Shown here piece after piece: positions 32,057 through 40,474 of a DNA stretch of 64,000 nucleotides (the stretch's first letter is position 1; every line of letters begins with the position of its first letter). The DNA is from Desulfolinea sp964487745 (GTDB lineage: Bacteria; Chloroflexota; Anaerolineae; Anaerolineales; Villigracilaceae). The notes below the pieces were generated by a model. It did no database searches, had not been told where the DNA came from, and saw only the letters and a program-made list of their open reading frames with translations. Location of the stretch: assembly GCA_964487745.1 (NCBI GenBank), contig CAZASG010000014.1:16323-80322 (forward strand), written 5' to 3'. The position numbers and the translations under genes are program-made.

Positions 32057-33136
32057 ATGACCCAATATGCTATTCGCCGCATCCTATACTCAATCCCGGT
32101 TATTCTCGGGATTTTACTCGTTACCTTTGTGATGGCACGTTCCATTCCCGGTGAGCCCTGTAAGGCAATGCTCGGGGAAAAAGCATCCCCTGAAGCATGC
32201 GAACGATTTACAGAAAAATACGGGCTTGATGAGCCGATCCCCGTTCAGTTTGGGATTTACATGCAAAGTATCGCCCAAGGCGATTTCGGCGACTCGATCC
32301 GCTTTAGTCGCCCTGTCACTACGATCCTACTGGAGCGTCTCCCCACCACCATCGAACTAGGTCTTTTTGCCCTCTTTTTGGCAGTCAGTCTCGGCATCCC
32401 CGCCGGAGTGATCGCGGCAGTCAAGCGGAACTCTGCCGCTGATGTGGGGGTCATGATCGCAGCCAATACCGGGGTTTCGATGCCGGTCTATTGGCTTGGC
32501 TTGGTGCTGGCCTATGTATTTGCGCTCTTACTCAAAGACACGCCCTTTTGGCTACCGCCCTCTGGGCGCCTATCGGCAGGCGTGACTGCTATCCCCTTTT
32601 ATGAAGTCTTCAACTGGGAAGTGATCGAAGGCACAACAAGATATGCCTTTATGGAATTTTTTGCCAATATGTATATTTTCAATTCGATCATCACAGCCGA
32701 CTGGGAAGCTTTGAGCGATGTGCTAAAACATATTATCCTTCCGGCTGTTGCGCTCAGCACCATTCCTCTCGCGATCATCGCCCGCATGACCCGCTCAAGT
32801 ATGCTCGAAGTCTTGCGCCAGGACTATATCCGCACAGCGCGTGCCAAAGGCCTTTTTGAGCGATTTGTCATTCTAAAACACGCCTTCCGAAATGCCCTTC
32901 TACCTGTGATCACCATTATTGGTTTGCAAGTGGGCACGCTCTTCGCTGGTGCAGTACTCACCGAAACGATCTTTGGTTTTGCCGGCGTCGGACGAATGCT
33001 CTTTGAGGCCATCACCGCGCGTGATTTCCCCATCGTGCAAGGCTTTACTATCGTGATCGCCGTTGGCTATGTAGGCGTCAATTTGATCGTTGACCTCGCC
33101 TACGTCTTCATCGATCCTCGCATCAGACTGGAGTAA
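32057..33136 (+). CDS. dppB: Dipeptide/oligopeptide ABC permease, DppB type
   Basis: A 359-residue integral membrane subunit with a first helix at about 9-27 and five more helices. It has a periplasmic loop rich in Cys and charged residues (EPCKAMLGEKASPEACERF) and the binding-protein-dependent transport EAA signature in the loop YIRTARAKGLFERFVILKHAFRNALLP. It starts 188 bp after the binding-protein gene. dppC overlaps closely (start 5 nt after the stop). Confidence 0.92.
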   Translation: MTQYAIRRILYSIPVILGILLVTFVMARSIPGEPCKAMLGEKASPEACERFTEKYGLDEPIPVQFGIYMQSIAQGDFGDSIRFSRPVTTILLERLPTTIELGLFALFLAVSLGIPAGVIAAVKRNSAADVGVMIAANTGVSMPVYWLGLVLAYVFALLLKDTPFWLPPSGRLSAGVTAIPFYEVFNWEVIEGTTRYAFMEFFANMYIFNSIITADWEALSDVLKHIILPAVALSTIPLAIIARMTRSSMLEVLRQDYIRTARAKGLFERFVILKHAFRNALLPVITIIGLQVGTLFAGAVLTETIFGFAGVGRMLFEAITARDFPIVQGFTIVIAVGYVGVNLIVDLAYVFIDPRIRLE

Positions 33137-33140
33137 AGCA

Positions 33141-34091
33141 ATGACCAACGAGAAGAAACTCCTGGAATTTGAACTCGAAGGCAAGAGCGGAAATGAAGAA
33201 TATCGTTCCGACAGCCTCCTGCGCCTGACCTTGCGCAATATCCTGCGCCAGCGATCCGCCATCATCGGTGGCTCCATCTTGCTCTTTCTGCTCCTGGTTG
33301 CGATCTTCGCACCACAAATCGCGCCCTATGATCCGAACTTTGTGCTCATTGGACACGAAGATGTTAAAAAACGAGCCGATCCCTGCATCCATATTCTCGG
33401 CTGCCCCGAAGATCAACCCCAGCATATTCTTGGTGTAGACGGTAATGTCCGCGACGAGTTCAGCCGCGTTATCTTTGGTACGCGCGTTTCGCTATTCGTC
33501 GGATTCACAACCGTTGGCTTCGCGATCATTATCGGCACTTTGCTTGGCTCGCTCGCTGGCTTCCTCGGTGGTTGGGTAGACAACTTCATCATGCGTATTA
33601 TGGACGTGCTGCTCGCCTTCCCATCGTTGCTGCTCGCCATCGCTATTGTTTCTGTACTCGGACATGGCTTGCAGAACGCCCTGCTTGCAATTGCCATCGT
33701 TTCCATTCCGATTTATGCACGTGTTGTGCGCGCCAGCGTTCTCTCTGTAAAAGAGCAAGAATTCGTGGCAGCCTCACGCGCTTTGGGCGGTGGTCAAATG
33801 CATATTCTTTTTAGACGGATCCTCCCGAACGCGGTTCCGCCTCTGATCGTGCAGGGGACCCTCGGCATTGGTACCGCTATTTTAGATGCGGCGGCGCTCT
33901 CCTTCCTAGGCTTGGGTGCCCAGCCCCCAACAGCGGAGTGGGGGACGATGCTCGGCACCGAAAGAAACCAGATCTTTACTGCGCCCCACCTGGTTTTCTT
34001 CCCCGGCTTGGCAATTATGATCACCGTATTAGCATTCAACCTCTTAGGCGACGGTCTGCGTGACGCAATCGACCCGCGCCTGAAGAAATAA
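33141..34091 (+). CDS. dppC: Dipeptide/oligopeptide ABC permease, DppC type
   Basis: A 316-residue membrane subunit. The cytoplasmic N-terminus and helix 1 (SAIIGGSILLFLLLVAIFAP) match OppC/DppC. The signature loop FVAASRALGGGQMHILFRRILPNAV contacts the ATPases. The periplasmic loop after helix 1 contains Cys-rich text (KKRADPCIHILGCPEDQPQH) before the usual GVDGNVRDEFSRVIFGTRVSL. I chose ATG 33141 over an upstream in-frame start at 33090 that lies inside dppB. Confidence 0.92.
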   Translation: MTNEKKLLEFELEGKSGNEEYRSDSLLRLTLRNILRQRSAIIGGSILLFLLLVAIFAPQIAPYDPNFVLIGHEDVKKRADPCIHILGCPEDQPQHILGVDGNVRDEFSRVIFGTRVSLFVGFTTVGFAIIIGTLLGSLAGFLGGWVDNFIMRIMDVLLAFPSLLLAIAIVSVLGHGLQNALLAIAIVSIPIYARVVRASVLSVKEQEFVAASRALGGGQMHILFRRILPNAVPPLIVQGTLGIGTAILDAAALSFLGLGAQPPTAEWGTMLGTERNQIFTAPHLVFFPGLAIMITVLAFNLLGDGLRDAIDPRLKK

Positions 34092-34108
34092 CAGAAGGAG
34101 ACAATAAG

Positions 34109-35128
34109 ATGACAACAGAATCCCTTCTGCAAGTAAAAAACCTGAAGACGTATTTCTTCACCGAAGATGGTGTCGTCAAAGCTGTCGACGGCGTTGACTT
34201 CGACGTCCGCTCGGGCGAAATCCTGGGTTTGGTAGGCGAATCAGGTTGCGGCAAGAGCGTTACGTCCTTTTCCGTCCTGCAACTGATCGATGACCCCGGT
34301 CGCACCGTTGACGGGGAAATCCTTTTCAAAGGCAATGACCTCCTGAAACTCAGCGAAGCCGAAATGGTCGGCATGCGCGGCAACCTGATCTCGATGATCT
34401 TCCAGCAACCGCAAAGCAGCCTGAACCCCGTCTTCACCGTCGGGGCGCAGGTCGCTGAAGTTTTCCAAATCCACAAAGACATCAAGAAAGAAGAAGCCTG
34501 GGATGAAGCCGTCAAGCTGCTCAAGCTGGTCGGTATCCCCGATGCGGAGCGCAAAGCGAAAGCCTACCCGCACGAAATGTCGGGCGGGCAGGCACAGCGT
34601 GTGATGATCGCAATGGCGCTGGCGCTGAAACCCGAGCTCTTGATCGCCGACGAGCCGACCACCGCCCTCGACGTGACCATCCAGGCCCAAATTTTGGACC
34701 TGATCCTCAATCTGCGTGACCAGATCGGCACATCGGTGATTTTGATCACCCACGATCTTGGCTTGATCGCCGAAACCGCCGACCGTGTGGCGGTGATGTA
34801 CGCCGGGCAGATCATCGAACAGGCAGAGATCGAGCCGATCTTCGATACCCCGATGCACCCCTACACGAAGGGCTTGATCGCCTCCGTCCCAATTCTGGGA
34901 CAGGTGCAGGAGCGTCTCGAAACCATCCCCGGCTCGGTGCCGAATCTGGTGAATATGCCGCCCGGCTGCCGTTTTGCGCCGCGCTGCCGCCCCCGTGTGG
35001 AGCAAGGGCTTGAGATTTGTAACAAAACTGAACCCGCGCTAAACGAATACCAAAGCGGACACAGCGTGCGCTGCTGGCTTTATCAGGACGGCGAGAATCA
35101 CACAGCGCCCTTGAAAGCGGAGAAGTAA
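34109..35128 (+). CDS. dppD: Peptide ABC transporter ATP-binding protein, DppD type
   Basis: A 339-residue ATPase. Walker A is GESGCGKS, the signature MSGGQAQRV (SGGQ), and Walker B LLIADEPTTALD, followed by the H-loop ITHDLG. A C-terminal OppD-type extension carries a Cys-rich motif (PGCRFAPRCRPRVEQGLEIC), which in related transporters holds an iron-sulfur cluster. It pairs with DppF as a heterodimer. It starts 17 nt after dppC with GAAGGAG and ends 1 nt before dppF. Confidence 0.94.
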   Translation: MTTESLLQVKNLKTYFFTEDGVVKAVDGVDFDVRSGEILGLVGESGCGKSVTSFSVLQLIDDPGRTVDGEILFKGNDLLKLSEAEMVGMRGNLISMIFQQPQSSLNPVFTVGAQVAEVFQIHKDIKKEEAWDEAVKLLKLVGIPDAERKAKAYPHEMSGGQAQRVMIAMALALKPELLIADEPTTALDVTIQAQILDLILNLRDQIGTSVILITHDLGLIAETADRVAVMYAGQIIEQAEIEPIFDTPMHPYTKGLIASVPILGQVQERLETIPGSVPNLVNMPPGCRFAPRCRPRVEQGLEICNKTEPALNEYQSGHSVRCWLYQDGENHTAPLKAEK

Positions 35129-35129
35129 G

Positions 35130-36122
35130 ATGAGCGAAACAACAAAAACCAACGAAGAATTGATCCGAGTGGAAAATCTCGTCAAATACTATTCCGTGAA
35201 GGGCGGCGTTTTCCGCCGTGAAGTGGCACAGGTGAAGGCTGTGGACGATGTCAGCTTTACGATCAACAAGGGCGAGACGCTCGGCTTGGTCGGCGAATCC
35301 GGTTGCGGCAAAACGACGGTTGGCCATACCATGCTCCAGTTGCGCGCACACACCGGCGGCAGCGTGACCTTTGAAGGCACTGACGTACTCAGCCTGCGCG
35401 GCAATGATCTGAAAGAGATGCGCCGCAAAATGCAGATCGTCTTCCAGGACCCGTATGCATCGCTTGACCCCCGTCTGCCTATCGGGCAGTCAATTGCCGA
35501 GGGTTTAAATATCCACAATATCGGCGACTCCCAGGAACGCTCCTCGATGGTCTTGCAGAGCCTCCGCAAAGTCGGTTTGCAGAACTTCCACGCCAACCGC
35601 TATCCGCATGAATTTTCGGGCGGACAGCGACAACGCATCGGCATCGCCCGTGCGCTGGCATTGAACCCCGAGTTCATCGTCCTTGACGAACCTGTCTCGG
35701 CGCTGGATGTCTCCATTCAGGCGCAGGTACTCAATATTTTGAAAGACCTGCAAAAGGAATTGGGACTGACCTATCTCTTCGTGGCGCACAATTTGGCGGT
35801 CGTGGAGCATATCTCTGACCGTGTCGCCGTAATGTACCTCGGCAAGATCGTCGAGATCACCACCAGCGACGAGCTTTTCGCCAACCCGCAGCATCCCTAC
35901 ACACAGGCGCTGATGTCTGCCATCCCGATCCCGAAGCCGAAACGCAAACGGGAACGCATCATCCTCGAAGGCGACGTCCCCAGCCCGCTCAACCCGCCCA
36001 GCGGATGCCGCTTCCACCCCCGCTGCCCCATCGCCGAAGCGATCTGCTCGCAGGAAGAGCCGAAGCTGAAAGAGTTGGACGGACATCCTGGACACCAGAT
36101 CGCTTGTCATTTGCGAAGTTGA
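35130..36122 (+). CDS. dppF: Peptide ABC transporter ATP-binding protein, DppF type
   Basis: A 330-residue ATPase with Walker A GESGCGKTT, signature FSGGQRQRIGIARAL, Walker B FIVLDEPVSALD and H-loop VAHNLA. The C-terminal Cys motif is PSGCRFHPRCPIAEAIC. It starts 1 nt after dppD and is the last gene of the operon, followed by a strong terminator. Confidence 0.94.
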   Translation: MSETTKTNEELIRVENLVKYYSVKGGVFRREVAQVKAVDDVSFTINKGETLGLVGESGCGKTTVGHTMLQLRAHTGGSVTFEGTDVLSLRGNDLKEMRRKMQIVFQDPYASLDPRLPIGQSIAEGLNIHNIGDSQERSSMVLQSLRKVGLQNFHANRYPHEFSGGQRQRIGIARALALNPEFIVLDEPVSALDVSIQAQVLNILKDLQKELGLTYLFVAHNLAVVEHISDRVAVMYLGKIVEITTSDELFANPQHPYTQALMSAIPIPKPKRKRERIILEGDVPSPLNPPSGCRFHPRCPIAEAICSQEEPKLKELDGHPGHQIACHLRS

Positions 36123-36130
36123 TAAAAGAC

Positions 36131-36163
36131 AAAACTCCCTGTTTGAAGCAGGGAGTTTTTTAT
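36131..36163 (+). terminator. Terminator of the dpp operon
   Basis: 11-bp stem AAAACTCCCTG / CAGGGAGTTTT with a 7-nt loop and T6. A closely similar hairpin (AACTCCCTG/CAGGGAGTT) lies on the other side of the SIR2 gene at 37642. Confidence 0.85.
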
Positions 36164-36230
36164 AAGATTTTCATGACTATTGCAAAAATTATTTTCCTGT
36201 TTATCAAAAACACTCCAACAACTCGTAAAT

Positions 36231-37595
36231 ATGTCAAAACTAGGTAACGATCTCACAAAAGAAAAGGTTTTTCAGTTCATTTCAGATGCTACTAGCTTTG
36301 GCAATCTCGGATTATTTATCGGAGCAGGATTTTCTATGGCGGTGTTGAATAACGGATCCGACAATATTGCCTTATCGTGGGGCGAGTTGCTAAAAAAATG
36401 TTCAGAAAAATTTGATGTTGAATACAAAGATTTATGGCAAGAGGGTCTAGGATATCCAGAGATAGCGTCAAGACTGTGTAAAAAATATAGTGAAAAAGAA
36501 AAGATAAGTTACGAAGAAGCGTTACGAAAACTCAAAAATGAAATCGCCAATATGACAAGTTGGTATCCAGATAAAGACGCGCGAGAAGAGTTTTCACTCT
36601 ATCTCAAAACGCTTAATCCATCTTGGATTATTACAACGAATTATGATTTAGTGATTGAAAGTTTACTAACTGGCAAGGCAACATCCTTGGGTACCAATGC
36701 TCCGTTAATATCTCCAAGTGGAACAATACCTGTATATCATTTACATGGAATACGATACAAACCCGAAGATATAATCATTTCTCAAGAAGATTATGTTAGC
36801 TTATTTAGACCAAGTGAGTATAGACAAATAAAATTAGCCCTAACAATTAGTGAGTCTACAACTCTTCTGCTTGGCTATGGCTTAGGGGATGTTAATGTTC
36901 TAACGGCGTTAGATTGGTCAAAAAATGTATTTAAAAAAGAAGGAGGAAATTACCCTCACGAAGTAATTCAATTAATAAAGAGCGAAAAGCCGCATAGCGA
37001 ACCATATCGAGATAAGAACGGGATTGTAATCATAGAGACTGACGATCTCAGAAATTTCTTTAGCGAATATTTACCCGTGAGAAAAATATTATCGGGGATT
37101 GAAGAGAAGCAACGTGCAAGATTAGAACAACTTGCGCAAGATTTTAATGTTTCTAAAGATATTCATATCAAGAAATTTATAGAAAATGGAAGCATAAGAA
37201 AAAATATTCTGCAAGAAATATCCCGATTCCCAGTTCATTTAAGTTCAGAATTTTTACCTTTCTTAAACAAGTGCTTAGACGAAACATGGAGCCGCTCAAA
37301 ACCCGCTGGAGAATTTGAAGGCTATAATGAGAACTTATCCATAATCCTAGACATTCTCACTACGTTTGATTTTGAAAGTATCCCTCCAGCTCTTTTTGAA
37401 ACCACTACATTTGCATTACAAAGAGTGGGTTTTTATGTTGGTCGAGGAAAAGGTCAATCATGGTCTGCTTCGAAAACGTGGCAGAATCGAAAAAACGAAA
37501 TATCTCAACAAATGGCAAATGAATTATCAAACTTTGCCAAGAGCAATAGTTACATGTTTATTTCAAAGATGATGAAAGAAATTCAAGAAACCTAA
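36231..37595 (+). CDS. SIR2-domain protein, candidate anti-phage NADase
   Basis: The protein has 454 residues from ATG 36231; an earlier in-frame ATG at 36180 is less likely and neither has a good ribosome site. Residues about 20-270 form a SIR2-like Rossmann domain: LFIGAGFSMAV (GAGxS, NAD binding, 29-38), WIITTNYDLVIESL (TTNYD), VYHLHGIRY (catalytic-type His) and LLLGYGLGD. The remaining 180 residues are helical, charged and of no family I know. In bacteria such stand-alone SIR2_2-type domains usually deplete NAD in abortive infection (ThsA, DSR, SIR2-HerA, Avs5). No HerA, STAND or TIR partner lies nearby. The gene is visibly A+T-rich compared with its neighbours and sits alone between two similar hairpins, which suggests transfer. 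Function is inferred. Confidence 0.8.
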   Translation: MSKLGNDLTKEKVFQFISDATSFGNLGLFIGAGFSMAVLNNGSDNIALSWGELLKKCSEKFDVEYKDLWQEGLGYPEIASRLCKKYSEKEKISYEEALRKLKNEIANMTSWYPDKDAREEFSLYLKTLNPSWIITTNYDLVIESLLTGKATSLGTNAPLISPSGTIPVYHLHGIRYKPEDIIISQEDYVSLFRPSEYRQIKLALTISESTTLLLGYGLGDVNVLTALDWSKNVFKKEGGNYPHEVIQLIKSEKPHSEPYRDKNGIVIIETDDLRNFFSEYLPVRKILSGIEEKQRARLEQLAQDFNVSKDIHIKKFIENGSIRKNILQEISRFPVHLSSEFLPFLNKCLDETWSRSKPAGEFEGYNENLSIILDILTTFDFESIPPALFETTTFALQRVGFYVGRGKGQSWSASKTWQNRKNEISQQMANELSNFAKSNSYMFISKMMKEIQET

Positions 37596-37641
37596 ACTCC
37601 ATTAAGAGTTCATAGAATCATCAATTAATCAGACCTTAACC

Positions 37642-37668
37642 AACTCCCTGCCCCGCGCAGGGAGTTTT
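37642..37668 (+). terminator. Terminator downstream of the SIR2 gene
   Basis: 9-bp stem AACTCCCTG / CAGGGAGTT with loop CCCCGCG and a short TTTT. It shares its stem with the dpp terminator at 36131. Confidence 0.7.
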
Positions 37669-37711
37669 CCCTTAAAACGAGATAAAATAGTCAAACCAAA
37701 ACACCTAAAAA

Positions 37712-37799
37712 ATGACTTTGCGAGGAGGATGCACTTCTGCCGAAGCAATCTCCCCAATTTTGAAACTGCTTCGGCGGTGAAGCTGCCTCGCAGATTCAT
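37712..37799. repeat. MITE-like imperfect palindromic repeat
   Basis: The 88-bp element has outer arms ATGACTTTGCGAGG and CCTCGCAGATTCAT and inner arms CTTCTGCCGAAGCA and TGCTTCGGCGGTGAAG. The text GCGAGGAGG...CCGAAGCAATCTCC...CCTCGCA resembles the TCATTGCGAGGAG...GAAGCAATC repeats known in many bacterial genomes, including Chloroflexi and Rickettsiales. Only one copy is in this window. It separates the SIR2 gene from the YfcC carrier gene. Confidence 0.65.
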
Positions 37800-37820
37800 C
37801 CTTCTATAATAGGAGCCCCC

Positions 37821-39272
37821 ATGCCCCAAGAAAAATCAGGCGCACAGATCAGTCAAAAAGCCTTCATCCAATCCCTCATCATTTTGCTCATTTTCATGAT
37901 CTTCGCGGGGGTATTGACCCGCGTTGTCCCTGCCGGGGAGTTCGCCCGCATAGAGGTGGACGGGCGCGAGATCGTCCAACCCGACTCCTTCACCCTCACC
38001 AAGAGTGTGGACTACCCTATCTGGCGCTGGTTCACCGCTCCCATTGAAGTGCTCGGTGGTGAAGACAGCCTGACGATCATCGTCATCATTCTCTTCCTGC
38101 TCATGGTCGGCGCAGCTTTCGCCGTCCTCGATAAAAGCGGTATTCTCCAAGCCGCGCTCGGTGATGTGGTCAAAAAATACGGTGACCAAAAATATACCCT
38201 GCTGCTCGTGATCTCCTTTTTTTTCATGGCGCTGGGGGCATTCTTCGGCATCTTTGAAGAAGTGGTACCCCTCGTGCCGATCATGATCGCCCTCTCTTAC
38301 TCCCTCGGCTGGGATACCCTCACAGGTCTCGGCATGAGCATCCTCGCCACGAATATGGGTTTCTCTGCCGCGATCACGAACCCCTTCACTATCGGCGTGG
38401 CGCAAAAGCTCGCGGGGCTGCCCCTCTTTTCGGGCGCGTGGTTGCGTATCATCATTTTCATCGTCATGTACGCGGTGCTTGCCATATTTCTGACCCGTTA
38501 CGCCAAAAAGATCGAGAAAGACCCCACAGCCTCCCCCGTCTACGAAGAAGACCTGAAGGGCAAAAGCCAATACGATAAGTTCCAAATTGACACCCTCACT
38601 AGCAATCTCAATCTCAACAAAGCTATTCGCTGGATCGTCATCTTCGTCGTGCTCATTCTCGGCACGCTTTTCGCCGCACCCTTTGTGGATTTCATCTCCT
38701 TCATCGCGCTGCCCCTTGTCGGTATCCTCTTCCTCGTCGGCGGGATGGGCGCAGGCTTCCTCTCCGGTTCCCCGCCCAAGACCGTCTGGCAAGCCGCAAA
38801 GGAGGGCGCTCTCGGCATCGCGCCTGCTATCCCCCTCATCCTGATGGCATCCAGCATTAAATACATCATTGCGCAGGGTGGTGTGATCGACACGATGCTC
38901 CATACCCTCGCGAACGTCTTCACCCAGACCAGCCCCATTCTTGCCGCGCTGCTGGTTTATCTGCTTGCGCTGGTCATTGAGATCTTCATCGCATCAGGCT
39001 CCGCAAAAGCCTTCCTCATCATCCCTATTCTGCTGCCCCTTTCCGATCTCGTCGAAGTCACCCGCCAGGTCACGGTCACTGCCTATTGTTTCGGCGATGG
39101 TTTCTCAAATCTCGCTTATCCTACCAACCCAGTATTGCTGATCGTGCTTGGGCTGACTGTCGTGACTTATGGAAAATGGATGAAGTGGCTGCTCAAACTC
39201 TGGGTTTGGGTTTTCGCCGTGACTATTTTCTTCCTCGCCCTTGGCGTGATGATCGGATACGGACCTTTCTAA
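37821..39272 (+). CDS. YfcC-family (DcuC-like) carrier
   Basis: A 483-residue membrane protein with about 11-12 helices. Family text: RVVPAGEFARIEVDGR after helix 1, GAFFGIFEEVVPLVPIMI, and the C-terminal half FIASGSAKAFLIIPILLPLSDLV and GDGFSNLAYPTNPVLL, which are typical of the YfcC/AbgT-related ion transporter superfamily. Proteins of this kind often sit beside peptidases and are thought to move amino acids, dipeptides or C4-dicarboxylates. The next gene is a carboxypeptidase-like protein, which supports peptide or amino acid use. RBS TAGGAG. Confidence 0.85.
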   Translation: MPQEKSGAQISQKAFIQSLIILLIFMIFAGVLTRVVPAGEFARIEVDGREIVQPDSFTLTKSVDYPIWRWFTAPIEVLGGEDSLTIIVIILFLLMVGAAFAVLDKSGILQAALGDVVKKYGDQKYTLLLVISFFFMALGAFFGIFEEVVPLVPIMIALSYSLGWDTLTGLGMSILATNMGFSAAITNPFTIGVAQKLAGLPLFSGAWLRIIIFIVMYAVLAIFLTRYAKKIEKDPTASPVYEEDLKGKSQYDKFQIDTLTSNLNLNKAIRWIVIFVVLILGTLFAAPFVDFISFIALPLVGILFLVGGMGAGFLSGSPPKTVWQAAKEGALGIAPAIPLILMASSIKYIIAQGGVIDTMLHTLANVFTQTSPILAALLVYLLALVIEIFIASGSAKAFLIIPILLPLSDLVEVTRQVTVTAYCFGDGFSNLAYPTNPVLLIVLGLTVVTYGKWMKWLLKLWVWVFAVTIFFLALGVMIGYGPF

Positions 39273-39282
39273 TAATTAAGCC

Positions 39283-39336
39283 GTGCATCGCACCGGGTTC
39301 GAACGAAATTTGCTTGTCGATGATGGTGCGACGCAC
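39283..39336. repeat. Inverted repeat between the carrier and DUF2817 genes
   Basis: Arms GTGCATCGCACC and GGTGCGACGCAC pair over 11 of 12 positions around a 30-nt spacer, with no T-run. It could be an mRNA-processing or stabilising hairpin or a degenerate repeat. Confidence 0.45.
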
Positions 39337-39355
39337 TCTCTAAAAGGATAAATCT

Positions 39356-40474
39356 ATGCTCACTCTCCCCTCCTCTTATGAAGCCTCGCGGGATCGCTTC
39401 CGCGCAAACTTGCCCTCGTTAAAAAAATATTATCCAGATACCCAGGCAGAATCTCGTTTAATCCCCCACCCCGACGAGAATGACCTGACAACAGACATCC
39501 TCCACGCCGATGCAACCGAGCGCAAGGAAAAGCTTTTTATCCTTTCGACGGCGCTGCACGGCATCGAAGGCTACGTCGGCTCAGTCATGATGCAGCTCTT
39601 CATCGAAGAATTTCTGCCCAAATTCGACCCCGCCACGACAGGGGTTTTGCTCATTCATGCCATCAACCCTTGGGGGATGAAGCACCGTAAACGCGTCAAC
39701 CCCAATAACGTTGACCTGAACCGTAGCTTCAACGCAGGCAAGAGGGGAGATGAACTCAACAAGATCAACCCGAGCTATAAAAAACTCTCTCCCTTGCTCA
39801 ACCCACAGAGAGCTTTTGGCAGTCCTGTTCTTGAAAACATCAGCTTCTTGGGCAAAGTCATCAGAAACTTACTCGTCAACAGCATTGAAGATGTTCGCGA
39901 GGGTACGCTGATGGGACAGCACCATACCCCAAAAGGCGTCTACTATGGCGGCGGCGCAGAGATACAGGCAGAAACAAAAAACATGATGGATCTGCTGCGT
40001 GAACACGTCGACGGCTATAAGCAGATCGTCCATTTGGATATGCATACGGGATACGGTCCACGCTATGGGATGACGATCGTGAACTCTCCGCTCGAGCCGA
40101 TGGATGCTCAGAAAACGGCAAGCAAGTTTGGGTACGAGCGTGTCGCGGCAACCAATCCCGAAGAGTTTTACACGATCCACGGCGACATGCTTGATTTTAT
40201 CTACAAGTTGGTCAGAGAGGATCAGAAAATTTATGCAGGTGCATTTGAGTTTGGCACTTATGGTGATTCTCTTGCCAATGCCATCCACAGCTTGAGAACA
40301 AGCATCTATGAAAATCAGGTGCGGCATCATGGCGCAAGCGAGAAGGCTAAGGCCTGGGTGCAACACGAATTCGATGAGCTTTTTATGCCCGCCGAAGCCG
40401 CCTGGTTGGAGAAGGCAATAGAAGATGCCCGCCAAGCTTTCAGCGGAATTTTAGGGGCAGAAAACTATTTCTAG
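39356..40474 (+). CDS. DUF2817 / M14-like zinc carboxypeptidase family protein
   Basis: A 372-residue protein. The zinc-type motif HGIEGYVGS (HxxE), the substrate-contact text NPNNVDLNRSF, LDMHTGYGP (third ligand His) and a late Glu in FEFGTYGDS (general base position) all match DUF2817, a branch of the M14 carboxypeptidase clan. No signal peptide, so it acts inside the cell, probably on imported peptides or amides. It lies 83 bp after the YfcC carrier and is directly joined to the next gene (stop at 40474, ATG at 40475). Confidence 0.85.
   Translation: MLTLPSSYEASRDRFRANLPSLKKYYPDTQAESRLIPHPDENDLTTDILHADATERKEKLFILSTALHGIEGYVGSVMMQLFIEEFLPKFDPATTGVLLIHAINPWGMKHRKRVNPNNVDLNRSFNAGKRGDELNKINPSYKKLSPLLNPQRAFGSPVLENISFLGKVIRNLLVNSIEDVREGTLMGQHHTPKGVYYGGGAEIQAETKNMMDLLREHVDGYKQIVHLDMHTGYGPRYGMTIVNSPLEPMDAQKTASKFGYERVAATNPEEFYTIHGDMLDFIYKLVREDQKIYAGAFEFGTYGDSLANAIHSLRTSIYENQVRHHGASEKAKAWVQHEFDELFMPAEAAWLEKAIEDARQAFSGILGAENYF

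Noticed and set aside
36131..37799. CRISPR array or integron-type repeats around the SIR2 gene
   Set aside because: Only two similar hairpins and one nested palindrome; no regularly spaced direct repeats, spacers or cas/integrase genes.
37805..37810. TATAAT as promoter of the YfcC carrier gene
   Set aside because: It would start the mRNA inside or after the AGGAG ribosome site at 37811-37815, and no -35 fits. It is more likely chance at the end of the repeat.
37836..38903. 355-codon open frame on the minus strand
   Set aside because: Mirror of the YfcC carrier gene. The predicted peptide is an Asp/Glu/His-rich composition artefact.
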